From Bacillus sp. ISL-45 (GTDB taxonomy: Bacteria > Bacillota > Bacilli > Bacillales > Cytobacillaceae), in assembly GCF_018613195.1 (NCBI RefSeq), contig NZ_JAGGQQ010000019.1, positions 186,001-250,000 on the forward strand: a DNA stretch of 64,000 bases, written 5' to 3'. The notes beneath the pieces are model-generated. The model had not been told where the DNA came from and made no database searches. It saw only the letters and a list, made by a program, of their open reading frames with translations. The translations under genes were made by a program, and so were the position numbers. Positions 7,915 through 17,296 of this stretch are shown piece after piece (the first letter of the stretch is position 1; each line of letters starts with the position of its first letter).

Positions 7915-8064
7915 CTTTATTAGGTGTCCTTCTCAAACATGAAGTTAATGGTCCAGTCTGAGGGATATTTTTGTGTTTGGACTGTTGCACAATCTCTGTT
8001 TTCACCAAATTCTGAAAAGGGTATACATACTTAGAACAGCTTACAAAAGAAAGAGGGGAGATTG

Positions 8065-9753
8065 ATGTCAAATTCTAATGTGATCCAGACTACTTTAAGA
8101 GGAAAGGAACTTTTATCGAATCCTTTTTTAAATAAAGGTACTGCATTTACCAGGAAGGAACGGGAGGAGTTGGGTCTGGAAGGGTTATTGCCGCCCCAGG
8201 TGCTAACGCTCGAGGAACAGGTGAAAAGGGTTTATGAGCAGTATTCAATCAGGACCACCAATTTATTTAAGAATGGTCTCCTTTATGATTTGTATAACCG
8301 GAACGTTGTCCTGTTTTACCGATTGCTCAAGGATCATTTAAGTGAAATGCTTCCTATTGTTTATACTCCTACTGTCGGGGAGGCAATTGAGCAATATTCA
8401 CAGGTTTATCGCCGTCCAGGTGGATTGTATTTATCGATTGATGACCAGGATGGAATTGAAACGGCGTTTAAGAACCTCGGACATGCCAAGAATGAAATTG
8501 ATTTGATTGTCGTTACCGATTCCGAAAGCATTCTCGGCATCGGAGACCAGGGGATTGGCGGCATCAATATCTCGATTGGTAAGTTAGCCGTTTACACAGC
8601 AGCTGCTGGGATCAATCCTAGCCGGGTTTTGCCAGTGGTGCTGGATGTGGGAACGAACAACAAGGCTCTGGCAGACGATCCATTTTACATCGGTAACGAG
8701 TTCCCGCGGGTCCGCGGCGAGCGTTATGATGAGTTCGTTGATGCTTTTGTCTCAACTGCAAGAAAATTTCACCCTGATGTGCTGCTTCATTGGGAAGACC
8801 TAGGCAATGTGAACGCCCGAAAGATCATGGAGAAGTATGGAGATAAGATTCTCACCTTTAATGATGATATTCAGGGTACAGGAGCTGTCACCCTTGCGGC
8901 CATAAAGTCTGCCTTGAAAATGACAGGCGGTTCATTGAAGAATCAGCGTATTGTTGTATTTGGGCCTGGTGCTGCAGGAATTGGCAATGCAGACCAGATG
9001 GTGGATGCCATGGTTTCTGAAGGATTATCAAAAGAAGAAGCTTATAAACAGTTCTGGGCGATTGATTACAGGGGCCTTTTGACGGAGGAACATGGAGATG
9101 TCCTGGATTTCCAAAAACCATATGTCCGGGGAGTTAACGAAGTGGAAAGCTGGGCACGGAATGACGAGGGCATTATCCCATTGATGGAAGCAGTCAAAAG
9201 GGTGAAACCGACGATTCTGATCGGTACATCTGGACAAGCTGGTGCTTTCTCGGAGGATATTATCAAAGAGATGGCTAGGTATACGGACCGTCCAATCATC
9301 ATGCCGATGTCCAATCCGACATCTCTGGCAGAAGCAGTCCCTGCTGATCTGATTCAATGGACGGAAGGAAGAGCACTGGTTGCAACGGGGAGCCCGTTTG
9401 AGAATGTAGATTACAGCGGAGTTTCCTATGAAATCGGCCAGGCTAACAATGCCTTTATTTTTCCAGGTCTAGGGCTCGGAGCCATTGTGGCAAAAGCAGA
9501 TTTCATCTCAAAAGGCATGTTCACCGCAGCTGCAGACGCTGTTGCCGACATGTGCTGCAATGATCAGCCGGGCGCGTCACTCCTGCCTAACATCAATAAA
9601 TTACAGGAAGTATCCGAAAAAGTTGCAATGACAGTTATCGATGCTGCTATCAAGGAGGGAGTTGCCAGTGCAGATATCACTGATGTCGAAAAGGCAGTGG
9701 CAGATGCAATGTGGAAACCGGTGTATAAGGAGATTAGAAGTGTTAAAAATTAA
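8065..9753 (+). CDS. NAD-dependent malic enzyme (malS/maeA type)
   Basis: A 562-residue enzyme that oxidatively decarboxylates L-malate to pyruvate and CO2 with NAD. The large-subunit signatures are present: [10 protein letters not shown] near residue 110, [17 protein letters not shown] with the metal-binding aspartates, a Rossmann turn [11 protein letters not shown] (second glycine of GxGxxG is kept), and SNPTSLAEA. Length equals the SfcA/MalS group (about 560) rather than the short YtsJ type. ATG 8065 has AGAGGGG 6 nt upstream. Single-gene unit. GC and codon use are core-like. Confidence 0.93.
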   Translation: MSNSNVIQTTLRGKELLSNPFLNKGTAFTRKEREELGLEGLLPPQVLTLEEQVKRVYEQYSIRTTNLFKNGLLYDLYNRNVVLFYRLLKDHLSEMLPIVYTPTVGEAIEQYSQVYRRPGGLYLSIDDQDGIETAFKNLGHAKNEIDLIVVTDSESILGIGDQGIGGINISIGKLAVYTAAAGINPSRVLPVVLDVGTNNKALADDPFYIGNEFPRVRGERYDEFVDAFVSTARKFHPDVLLHWEDLGNVNARKIMEKYGDKILTFNDDIQGTGAVTLAAIKSALKMTGGSLKNQRIVVFGPGAAGIGNADQMVDAMVSEGLSKEEAYKQFWAIDYRGLLTEEHGDVLDFQKPYVRGVNEVESWARNDEGIIPLMEAVKRVKPTILIGTSGQAGAFSEDIIKEMARYTDRPIIMPMSNPTSLAEAVPADLIQWTEGRALVATGSPFENVDYSGVSYEIGQANNAFIFPGLGLGAIVAKADFISKGMFTAAADAVADMCCNDQPGASLLPNINKLQEVSEKVAMTVIDAAIKEGVASADITDVEKAVADAMWKPVYKEIRSVKN

Positions 9754-9879
9754 TATTATTCTGAGCACGGGGACGCACCCTGTGCTTTATTTAGTCATGC
9801 AAAAGAAAAGGAAAAGATCTCTTTAATATTGCATTGTGCTAGAATGGAAATATACGTTCGTTTTATAGAGGTGTTTATT

Positions 9880-10485
9880 TTGCTGATGAGTAAAGAAGAT
9901 GTTATAAAGCTAATTCAAACAGACCAAAGAATGATGGAAATAATTCATGCAGCAAGCACTCTTGATTTGCCAGACTGGTGGATCTGTGCCGGGTTTGTCC
10001 GTTCGAAAATCTGGGACACGCTGCATGGTTTCGAGGAGCCTACATTGACACCGGATGTAGATGTGATTTATTTCGATCCAGCGATTATTAATGAAGACTA
10101 TGAAAAAACACTGGAAAACCAGTTGAAAAGTCTTATACCTGACGTTCCCTGGTCTGTTAAAAATCAGGCAAGGATGCATGTCGTCAATCAGATTCCTCCC
10201 TATACTTCCTCAGAAGATGCCATCTCGAAATTTCCAGAAACAGCCACTGCTCTTGGCGTGAAGCTGGACAAAGAGAAGAGGCTGGTCCTGACTGCACCAT
10301 GTGGATTGGAAGATGTCTTTCATATGGAAATAAAGCCTGCTCCTTTTTTTACAGAAACGAGAGAGCGTGCTGCTATTTACGAGGAGCGGCTGATCAAGAA
10401 GAACTGGACAGCTAAATGGCCAATGGTGAAAGTACATCATATACCATTACTCTCCCGGGAAAAATCCCATTCGAATAGCTCCTGA
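9880..10485 (+). CDS. Nucleotidyltransferase family protein (NTP_transf_6 type)
   Basis: About 200 residues. The motif AGFVRSKIWD followed by LTPDVDVIYFD is the G-[ST/F]-x-R ... DxD pattern of small nucleotidyltransferases of this family (PF06042); substrate unknown. TTG 9880 fits best, with AGAGGTG 6 nt upstream; ATG 9886 is an alternative, and the upstream frame to 9829 has no SD. The C-terminus after KWPMVKV is short and polar and may be slightly altered. Probably a single-gene unit after the malic enzyme. Confidence 0.78.
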   Translation: MLMSKEDVIKLIQTDQRMMEIIHAASTLDLPDWWICAGFVRSKIWDTLHGFEEPTLTPDVDVIYFDPAIINEDYEKTLENQLKSLIPDVPWSVKNQARMHVVNQIPPYTSSEDAISKFPETATALGVKLDKEKRLVLTAPCGLEDVFHMEIKPAPFFTETRERAAIYEERLIKKNWTAKWPMVKVHHIPLLSREKSHSNSS

Positions 10486-10745
10486 AACTCTTATTCAGGA
10501 TACCGGTATAGTAGGCTAGAGGGTTTTTTACCAGCAGAGGTGTTTTCATTTTTCGGATCAGCTCTTTAAAAGAATCGAGGGAGACAGACAGAATGGTATT
10601 TGTCTCGTTAATTTTAGCAGAAAAACGAGCGAGCCTCTTTAATCCACCAATTCACCCTCTGAAAAATCAAGCTTGTGGACAGCCAGCCACATCTCCAAAT
10701 GATTGTTGAACTCACCTACCGAACTGAATTGCGATCATCCTTCAA
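10470..10745 (-). pseudogene. Relic of a Bacillus HTH (replication-regulator-like) protein
   Basis: No complete frame exists, but reading the minus strand and allowing frame changes gives VGEFNNHLEMWLAVHK, LDFSEGELVDLKRLARFS, TILSVSLDSFKELIRKM and KTPLLVKNPLAYYTGILNK. This order resembles the repetitive Bacillus helix-turn-helix proteins that end in NP-x-Y-x-G-I-L-N. Several indels and a missing 5' end make it non-functional. It explains most of the gap between 10486 and 10961. Confidence 0.45.
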
Positions 10746-10961
10746 ACACTCACCCTGATTTAATTGTCATGACTTTGCACCGCCCTTTCATTGTCTATAT
10801 ATAGATGGGCAGGCAGAAAGGACAGGTTAGGGAGGGTGACATTGTGGCAGTATTGTTACAGAATTAGATTATTTTACATAAGATTAGTCTAGTTTTAAGA
10901 CTCATTAAAAGACAGAAATTTTTTAAATAATTATAATAGACCAAAAGGGTGGTGAAGAATC

Positions 10962-11177
10962 GTGGATAAACAAATAATGGAACTTTTAACAGAGTTAAAA
11001 AAAGTAATTAAGGAAATCAAATATATGCTCAACACATTCGAAAGAGCGCAAACCGGGGACCTATTAGAAGGTACCAATAATAGGACGGAATCGGAACTTG
11101 AATGTTTGAATCACAGAATATTACAGATGGACAAGCGTATATTTTTCTTGGAAAAGCAATCCATTTATAGACGATAG
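10962..11177 (+). CDS. Small coiled-coil protein
   Basis: 71 residues with leucine/isoleucine heptads almost throughout (IMELLTELKKVIKEIKYML, then LNHRILQMDKRIFFLEKQ), so a cytoplasmic coiled coil is likely. It resembles the N-terminus and general plan of the broken coiled-coil gene at 11560-11908, suggesting two members of one family in tandem. GTG 10962 follows GGTGGTG. No function known. The 380 bp after it hold no recognisable gene. Confidence 0.55.
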   Translation: MDKQIMELLTELKKVIKEIKYMLNTFERAQTGDLLEGTNNRTESELECLNHRILQMDKRIFFLEKQSIYRR

Positions 11178-11559
11178 GCTGCTAAAGGTTGATTCGTTGT
11201 ATAAACATTCACTTCAGATTTCTTCAAAAGCATGTCCACCCAGAAAACTCCTGCAAACCCAACCATCGGTATGTTTATTAAACTCTCTTAGCATTAATCT
11301 TTTTTTATTGGTTCAATTTTTAATTCTCTTGTCGGCTTAAGCCTTATGACATCGTATTAAAACCAAATATTATTAAGTTCCTTATTGAAAGTAAGTGAGA
11401 GGGGAAATTGATCCTTATAAACGTTAATTACCAGGAAAAATTGGGGGAGCATCGGAACTAATCGAAAACTTAAGCAGTTTATTTTCCTCGATCTTTCATT
11501 GTTCTAGTTTGTAGGTCTAGATTATAATTATTTTATTAGAAATTGACGGGGGAAAATTT

Positions 11560-11908
11560 GTGGAAGAAATTTTAAAGCGAATTTTAAATGAAATTCAAGA
11601 AATGCGTCGAGGTATGAATGACCTAAAACAAGGCCAGAACGTACTGGAAGTCAATATCAAAGATTTGAAACAAGGCCAGACGGGCTGGAGGTCGATATCA
11701 AGGATTTGAAACAAGGTCTGTACAGACTTGAAGTGGATATTAAAGACCTGAAACAAGGCCAGAACAGACTGGAAATTGGACAAGAAAAATTACAAAAGAA
11801 TCTTTATACACAGATAAAATCGTTGAGCATATTGATGATAAGACAGAAGCGTTAAACAAAAGAGTTTACAAAGTAGAGACAGAGATCGAACGGTTGAGCA
11901 GACAGTAA
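11560..11908 (+). pseudogene. Coiled-coil repeat protein with two frameshifts
   Basis: GTG 11560 with ACGGGGG upstream opens MEEILKRILNEIQEMRRG. It then enters a repeated unit of 14 residues, DLKQGQNxLEVDIK, in about four copies encoded by 42-bp tandem repeats. A one-base loss near 11677 and another indel near 11800 break the frame; compensating for them restores the repeats and an end VYKVETEIERLSRQ. Such proteins form long helices. Slippage within the 42-bp repeats probably caused the damage. Confidence 0.65.
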
Positions 11909-11936
11909 GGGATTCGATTCCTTACTTTTTTCTTTT
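11904..11936 (+). terminator. Terminator after the coiled-coil gene
   Basis: GTAAGG and CCTTAC arms around GATTCGATT, followed by TTTTTTC. It overlaps the stop codon. Confidence 0.65.
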
Positions 11937-11980
11937 TATAGAACGTCTTATTATGGTGACTATAAATGAAGCTATGCTAA

Positions 11981-12712
11981 GCCCAGGTCCGGACAAAATC
12001 TTAATAATTTTAAACAAAGTTGTCCGAAGTAGCCCTGGCTTCGGACAAAATCAGGAAGATTTCCTTTAAAGTTGTCCGAAGTAGCCTCAGGTTCGGACAA
12101 AACCAGTAAGATTTCTAACGAAGTTGTCCGAAGTAGCCCTATGTTCGGACAAAACTAGGAAGGTTTCTATCAAAGTTGTCCGAAGTAGCCCTGGCTTCGG
12201 ACAAAACTAGGAAGGTTTCTATCAAAGTTGTCCGAAGTAGCCCTGGCTTCGGACAAAATCAGGAAGATTTCCTTTAAAGTTGTCCGAAGTAGCCTCAGTT
12301 TTGGACAAAACCAGAAAGATTTCTACCGAAGTTGTCCGAAGTAGCCCCATGTTCGGACAAAATCAGGAAGATTTCTATCAAAGTTGTCCGAAGTAGCCCT
12401 GGCTTCGGACAAAATCAGGAAGATTTCCTTTAAAGTTGTCCGAAGTAGCCTCAGGTTCGGACAAAACCAGGAAGATTTCTACCGAAGTTGTCCGAAGTAG
12501 CCCCATGTTCGGACATAACTAGGAAGATTTCTATCAAAGTTGTCCGAAGTAGCCCTGGCTTCGGACAAAATCAGGAAGATTTCCTTTAAAGTTGTCCGAA
12601 GTAGCCCTGGCTTCGGACAAAACCAGGAAGATTTCTACCGAAGTTGTCCGAAGTAGCCCCAGGTTCGGCCAATAACATAAAGAATTTCATCAAAGTTGTT
12701 CAGAGCCGCCCT
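11981..12712. repeat. 52-bp tandem palindromic array A (about 14 units)
   Basis: The block TGTCCGAAGTAGCC starts at 12021, 12073, 12125, 12177, 12229, 12281, 12333, 12385, 12437, 12489, 12541, 12593 and 12645, with a decayed copy at 12697: every step is exactly 52 bp. Each unit holds an inverted repeat, TTGTCCGAAG with CTTCGGACAA around a 9-nt loop, then an AT-rich linker. A partial unit precedes the first. Units differ by a few bases and by linker variants that alternate. It contains no gene. It is not CRISPR: the linkers are themselves repeated and there are no cas genes. Confidence 0.9.
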
Positions 12713-12731
12713 CACATCAAGAGCTTTAAGA

Positions 12732-12920
12732 TCATTTAAGTAACTTCTCAGGATTTTTCACCTTAATTGAAACCACTTCTCCACAAGCTAAACAAACTGT
12801 ATAAACCCTTTCGGATCCAATACTCATTTTTCTATCGACTGGCCGGAGATTGATATAATCCATTGCCTGGACGAAAGAGTTTCCGCTGCAGCTACTACAT
12901 TTCATTTCCTTATTACTCAT
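12732..12920 (-). CDS. Small zinc-ribbon protein
   Basis: 62 residues with two CxxC knuckles (CSSC and CLAC) 34 residues apart, the pattern of a zinc ribbon, and a lysine-rich end. Such small proteins occur widely in Bacillus without known role. The start MSNKEMKC (12920) lies 9 nt after AAAGGGG; the ATG three codons upstream abuts the SD and cannot be used. It faces array A, which may lie at the end of its transcript. Confidence 0.65.
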   Translation of the reverse strand: MSNKEMKCSSCSGNSFVQAMDYINLRPVDRKMSIGSERVYTVCLACGEVVSIKVKNPEKLLK

Positions 12921-13072
12921 TAAATGCATCCCCTTTCTATATATTTCCTATACGATTCAGATGTGCAGAGGTTTCACTTTTTAACGAGAAATGGCATTCT
13001 TTTACATTTAAGAAGGATATTCGCTGTCTTTGTTGAATTAGTCTTCTATTGATTGTAAAGGAGATTTCATCT

Positions 13073-13504
13073 ATGGATCTAAAAGAACATATTAAACATT
13101 TAGAGGAAAAATTATTAACGTCAGAAGTCCGTTCATCAAAAACGGAGCTGAAAAGGTTATTGGCCGATGAGTTCTTTGAGTTTGGCAGTTCTGGGAGAGT
13201 ATTGCATAAAGATGAAAATTTTAAGGACGGCGGAATTGGTATGATCAAAGCTACAATAAGTAATTTCGATATTCATACTTTATCAGAAAATATTGTTCTG
13301 GCAACATACCGAACTTTTAATGAACAGACGAAACAGCATGCGTTACGGAGTTCTATTTGGAAACTAAATGAGGGTATTTGGAAAATGGTTTTCCATCAAG
13401 GAACGAAATGGCCCCATCATTTTAAAGCTTTGCGAAGAAAGATTAAACAATATATTGAGCAAAAAAGCAATCTGTGTAATAATGAAATGGAAATATTTTA
13501 CTAA
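13073..13504 (+). CDS. NTF2-like (DUF4440/SnoaL-type) protein, copy 2
   Basis: About 143 residues. It repeats the plan of the gene at 7019: DLKEHIKHLEE, LLADEFFEFGSSGRV, LSENIVLATYRTF, LRSSIWKLNEGIWKMVFHQGT. Here the C-terminus is longer and basic. Function unknown. ATG 13073 has AAAGGAG 9 nt upstream; the TTG at 13049 would put the SD inside the gene. The two paralogues are 6 kb apart and diverged, so the duplication is old or the copies came separately. Confidence 0.75.
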   Translation: MDLKEHIKHLEEKLLTSEVRSSKTELKRLLADEFFEFGSSGRVLHKDENFKDGGIGMIKATISNFDIHTLSENIVLATYRTFNEQTKQHALRSSIWKLNEGIWKMVFHQGTKWPHHFKALRRKIKQYIEQKSNLCNNEMEIFY

Positions 13505-13520
13505 CGAGGAGTAAGTGGGA

Positions 13521-13664
13521 ATGGATGATTTAACAAAAGAACTAAAGAGAATTACCAAAAAGTATCCGGCTCTTACTACTATATTCTTAACACTTTGGAT
13601 TTGGTATGCTTCCTATCATCTGGGAGTCAATATGGGAGAGTTCTTCGCCAATATTAGGAATTGA
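13521..13664 (+). CDS. Small single-pass membrane protein
   Basis: 47 residues: a charged start (MDDLTKELKRITKKY), one hydrophobic helix (LTTIFLTLWIWYASYHLG) and a short tail. ATG 13521 has GAGGAG 9 nt upstream, and the gene begins 17 nt after the NTF2-like gene, so the two may be co-transcribed. No family recognised. Confidence 0.5.
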   Translation: MDDLTKELKRITKKYPALTTIFLTLWIWYASYHLGVNMGEFFANIRN

Positions 13665-13747
13665 GCATAAAAAGCCGAGCCGCCGGCATGTGAGATCGGG
13701 TATATATAGTATGGCACAACTGTCCTTAAGAGTTGAGGTGAAAGCGA

Positions 13748-14170
13748 GTGAAAAAATACATAGGTTTATTGATTTTAGTTTTGTTGATCCTTAACGCGTG
13801 TTCTAATAGTGATGAACCATACTGGGGATTAAGTGCTACTTTTACCAAGGATGGTAAGCACCTGTCCGGAACAGAGGATCAGTTTGGCATGACTAAAATG
13901 AACGGAGAAACCGATGAGCCTGAGTTTCCAGCAGGAAAAGGGAGACATTACAAGCTATATTTTCTGGACAATAGCAAAGATTTAACTGGTAAAAAGTATA
14001 AGATGATCGGAACACATAAAGATTCGGGTAAAAGTAGGGAACTTTACCAGCAGGAGATCATGAGTATGCAAAGCGAAGCAAAGTTTGGGTTTGACGAAAA
14101 AGGTCTTTGGAAGATTGATATATTTATTGATGATGAGGAATATAGCAGTTTCGTAGTAGAGGCAAGATAG
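13748..14170 (+). CDS. Lipoprotein of unknown function
   Basis: 140 residues with a classic lipoprotein signal: basic start, hydrophobic core and lipobox LNAC with Cys 18 as the probable lipidation site. The mature part is a small polar domain, so it is expected on the outer face of the membrane. GTG 13748 follows GAGGTGA by 6 nt. Family not recognised. It lies upstream of a membrane protein gene, with an 80-bp gap. Confidence 0.7.
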   Translation: MKKYIGLLILVLLILNACSNSDEPYWGLSATFTKDGKHLSGTEDQFGMTKMNGETDEPEFPAGKGRHYKLYFLDNSKDLTGKKYKMIGTHKDSGKSRELYQQEIMSMQSEAKFGFDEKGLWKIDIFIDDEEYSSFVVEAR

Positions 14171-14251
14171 TGATCTGGGCAGCAAAATTAAGCAAGTGCC
14201 AATCAAGGTGATTGCAAAATGGTTATTGATTGTAAATATTGAGGTGTTCTT

Positions 14252-14659
14252 TTGGGTGAATTACTATACGGCAACGAGGAAATTTATATCATTGTTTATT
14301 GCTTTATTTTATTGTGGATCAATCTCGACTACATAAAGGATTATAGAAAGATAAAGACCGGTCTTGGCGAAATATCTTCTGACGAAGAGCTGGAAGTGAA
14401 TCCAGAAGGCTTGTCTATGATTCTCATTGATTTAGTATTTAATTTTTTCAGAAGATGGTTATTGTATATCCTGGCGGTGTTAATCACTGGAGAAATATTC
14501 GTAATAGTCATGTCCGTCATATTATTTGCAATAAGTTTATATGATGTCTTATTTAATTACAGTCTGGCAAGGTTGAAAAAATCAAACCTTAAGTTTTATC
14601 TTGCAGGCCTGGATACGATCTATGTTTCGATTTTTGTTTTTTATCTGTTTCTCTCTTAA
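14252..14659 (+). CDS. Uncharacterised membrane protein
   Basis: 135 residues with about four hydrophobic segments (residues 11-26, 52-66, 70-98, 117-134) and an acidic cytoplasmic or outer loop (SSDEELEVNPEG). The TTG start at 14252 has GAGGTG 5 nt upstream. No family recognised. It sits between the lipoprotein and an MFS transporter, each apparently with its own signals. Confidence 0.6.
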   Translation: MGELLYGNEEIYIIVYCFILLWINLDYIKDYRKIKTGLGEISSDEELEVNPEGLSMILIDLVFNFFRRWLLYILAVLITGEIFVIVMSVILFAISLYDVLFNYSLARLKKSNLKFYLAGLDTIYVSIFVFYLFLS

Positions 14660-14783
14660 ATTCTTGTGATAAATCATCCCCCAGATTTACCGCCATTGAA
14701 AGGAGTATTGATGTAGATGAATAGTCCAATTTAAATTTTCCCGCTGTTAAAATAAACGTTCAATTTTAAACGGGGGATAAGAA

Positions 14784-15992
14784 ATGAATTGGAATAAGAA
14801 TTTCACATTATTGTTGACGGGTCAGTCTCTCGCCAATATGGGCGATGTACTATATATGGTAAGCGTGATCAGCACGATTTTTGTCTTAACGGAATCAGCA
14901 ACGGCAGCGTCTTTTGTTCCATTTACGATCACATCAGCCATGTTCGTATCAAGCCTCTTGACACCGCTTTTGATCGGAAAAGTTAATTTGAAATGGTTAA
15001 TGGCTGGAACTCAAATCGGAAAAACTTTTTTGCTTGTCTTACTTGGGTTAATTCTAATTGGATTATCAGCATCTGATTTTTACTGGATTTACGTATTAAT
15101 TGGATTGATAGCCTTCCTGGATGGCTGTGCAAACCCAATCAGCCAGACATTGATTCCTCACTATGTAAAACCTGAGGACTTAGTGCAGGCAAACGGAATT
15201 ACAGAAACGGTTGCGCAAATACTTCAGGCATTGATGTGGTTTATAGGCAGTTTGTTTTTACTTGTGTTGAATCCACCGCAGCTAGTCTGGTTAGTTGGAT
15301 TCTTATTTGCTATCTCAAGCAGCCTCCTTTGCTTTTTGGAATCTGTCAACCTTACGACGAAAGAGTCGAAGGGGAAACTTGAGCAAATCAAAGAAGGATG
15401 GCGAACCTTAGCAGACACGAAAGTTCTGCGGAAAATTGGCTGGATCTATTTATACGAAACACTCGCTGGCACGGTATGGATTGCGGCCATATTATTGGTA
15501 TTTGTCAGTGATGCTCTGCATACTGCCGAGAAATGGTGGGGTTTTATCAACGGTGCATTCTTTGCAGGCTTGATCCTGGGAAGCATCTATTGTATTAAAT
15601 ACTTCTCATTTATTGAGCGGAAATTAAGTGCTTTTATTTTCGTAGGTTCATTTGCAGGTTTCCTGGCAACGATCTTGTTCAGTCTAAACAGTGTGCCATC
15701 TATTGCCTTGGTTCTATCCTTTATAGTAGGAATTTCTGTACAGCTAAAAAGCATTCCTCAACAAACGGTCATCCAAACAAGTGTGCCGAAAGAACGGTTG
15801 GCAACAGTCTATACCTCTTTAGGGGCTATCGGAACAGGAGTGTTCGGGATAGGGTCACTTGTTATGGGCTTCCTTGCAGATTTGCTGGGGGTTAGATTCG
15901 TATTCATTATTTCAGGTTTATTGCTTATGGTGGTAAGCGTCATTGTTAATAAGAACAACCAGTTGTTTGTTAGAAATTTAATGGAACCATAA
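14784..15992 (+). CDS. MFS transporter
   Basis: A 402-residue major facilitator with about twelve hydrophobic segments. The start NFTLLLTGQSLANMGDVLY is typical of the MFS_3-like exporters of Bacillus, in which the first helix carries GQxxSxxGD. Substrate cannot be predicted; family members export drugs or macrolides, and some were never tested. ATG 14784 follows CGGGGGAT. Stands alone. Confidence 0.85.
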   Translation: MNWNKNFTLLLTGQSLANMGDVLYMVSVISTIFVLTESATAASFVPFTITSAMFVSSLLTPLLIGKVNLKWLMAGTQIGKTFLLVLLGLILIGLSASDFYWIYVLIGLIAFLDGCANPISQTLIPHYVKPEDLVQANGITETVAQILQALMWFIGSLFLLVLNPPQLVWLVGFLFAISSSLLCFLESVNLTTKESKGKLEQIKEGWRTLADTKVLRKIGWIYLYETLAGTVWIAAILLVFVSDALHTAEKWWGFINGAFFAGLILGSIYCIKYFSFIERKLSAFIFVGSFAGFLATILFSLNSVPSIALVLSFIVGISVQLKSIPQQTVIQTSVPKERLATVYTSLGAIGTGVFGIGSLVMGFLADLLGVRFVFIISGLLLMVVSVIVNKNNQLFVRNLMEP

Positions 15993-16110
15993 GGAAAAGG
16001 GAGGGTTTTGCTATTATTGCAAGATCCTTCTTTTTTAAAAAGCTCTGTTAGTATTCATTGTTGATATTTCAACGAAGCATTAAGAGTGAAATATAAAGGG
16101 GATAGTGGAT

Positions 16111-17142
16111 TTGGAGATGAATGTAACCTTAAACAAAGATGCATTTAAAGATCTCACCTTATATACAGAAAAAGTAAGAAGAGATATGAATGCATCAGGT
16201 TCTGCATTGGTTATTATGAAAGATAATAAAATAGTACATGAGTGGTATTCTGGAAGGCACCATTATGAGCAAGGTGCAATACAGATAAATAGCAATTCAA
16301 GATTCAATGTATATTCGGTTAGAGTTATTTATATTGGATTTGCCATTGCATTAGCTATATATGAAGGCTTATTAAACCTGGATGATAAATTAAGTGACTA
16401 TTTAGATGATGAATATAATAAAGACACCCTTGGAGAGGCAACAATTAGACATTTATTAACAAGATGTACTGGTCTAAAATTTGAAAATAGAACAGTTTAC
16501 CGTGTCTTTGATCTGGGAACTAATATTGAGGGAAAGAGACCAGAAATATTAGCGAAGATCTTATACAAAGCTACTGGCAGGACAGTAAATGAAGTCCTAT
16601 CAAACAGAGTGTTTAAGCCCTTGAATTGGACAAACACTGGATGGGTTACTGAAGGGAATAAAAATTTAGTCTGTGATATAGATACGTTAAAGAATTATCC
16701 TACATTAAGAATTGGCTCAAATATAGGTGATGAAAGAAATCTTTATGTAAGTGCCAAAGAATTAGCATTTTGGGGAAATTTACATTTAAACAAAGGGATA
16801 TTTGAAAATAGGTCAATACTTCCACAAGAAATATTTGAACTAACTACTACGGTGCAAAGCCCTAATTCCTTACCCCGTCAACTTCCGAAATTCGGGTTTC
16901 TATGGTGGGTTAAAGATGGTGAAGTATCTGTTGATTACAATGAATTAGGTTCAGAATTACCAGCAGGTTCCTACCAAATACTTGGGGCATCTGGATGTTC
17001 CTGTACTGTCATTCCCGAATATAATGCAGTGGCCGTTAGAATGTATAATAGTTTAAATGCATACGAGAAATTAGGGTTTGATTATATAAAAGATATTCAA
17101 ATGTTTGACAACCTGGTTATTTCGAATCTAAAAAACTTATAG
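16111..17142 (+). CDS. Serine beta-lactamase-fold protein with altered catalytic motifs
   Basis: About 343 residues with the class C beta-lactamase/esterase fold: RFNVYSVRVIYIGFAIAL, GLLNLDDKLSDYL, LLTRCTGL, ELAFWGNLHLNKG and FGFLWWVKDGE are in family order. The active-site set is not intact. The SxxK motif reads SVRV, the YxN region reads FDLGTNIEGK, and the HxG position reads GASG. It may therefore be a pseudoenzyme or a binding protein. No signal peptide is visible. GTG 16105 lies only 3 nt from AAAGGGG, so I prefer TTG 16111 (9 nt); ATG 16117 is also possible. Confidence 0.75.
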   Translation: MEMNVTLNKDAFKDLTLYTEKVRRDMNASGSALVIMKDNKIVHEWYSGRHHYEQGAIQINSNSRFNVYSVRVIYIGFAIALAIYEGLLNLDDKLSDYLDDEYNKDTLGEATIRHLLTRCTGLKFENRTVYRVFDLGTNIEGKRPEILAKILYKATGRTVNEVLSNRVFKPLNWTNTGWVTEGNKNLVCDIDTLKNYPTLRIGSNIGDERNLYVSAKELAFWGNLHLNKGIFENRSILPQEIFELTTTVQSPNSLPRQLPKFGFLWWVKDGEVSVDYNELGSELPAGSYQILGASGCSCTVIPEYNAVAVRMYNSLNAYEKLGFDYIKDIQMFDNLVISNLKNL

Positions 17143-17189
17143 AGTGGTAGCTATTGTAGTAACGGGGACGTTAAACAAAACAAACGATT

Positions 17190-17218
17190 AGGCTGTCATT
17201 ATATGGCAGCCTTATTTA
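17190..17218 (+). terminator. Terminator after the beta-lactamase-fold gene
   Basis: AGGCTG and CAGCCT arms with inner CAT/ATG pairing, then TTATTT. Confidence 0.6.
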
Positions 17219-17296
17219 ATAGTATAATCAACATTAAACGCTAACACAGCTTTTTAAAAAAGCTAGTTAAATAAAGTTTGAAATAGGAGGTTTGAC

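Noticed and set aside
7675-7961. Two plus-strand open frames in the gap before malic enzyme.
   Set aside because: They follow the TTTTATTTTCCCGG repeats, have no SD and give low-complexity protein.
11981-12712. Array A could be called a CRISPR array (regular repeats, palindromic).
   Set aside because: The segments between palindromes are themselves repeated with small changes, repeat plus spacer is only 52 bp, and no cas gene is present.
13606-13794. A 62-codon frame overlapping the 47-residue membrane protein and the lipoprotein.
   Set aside because: It overlaps two better supported genes and has no SD.
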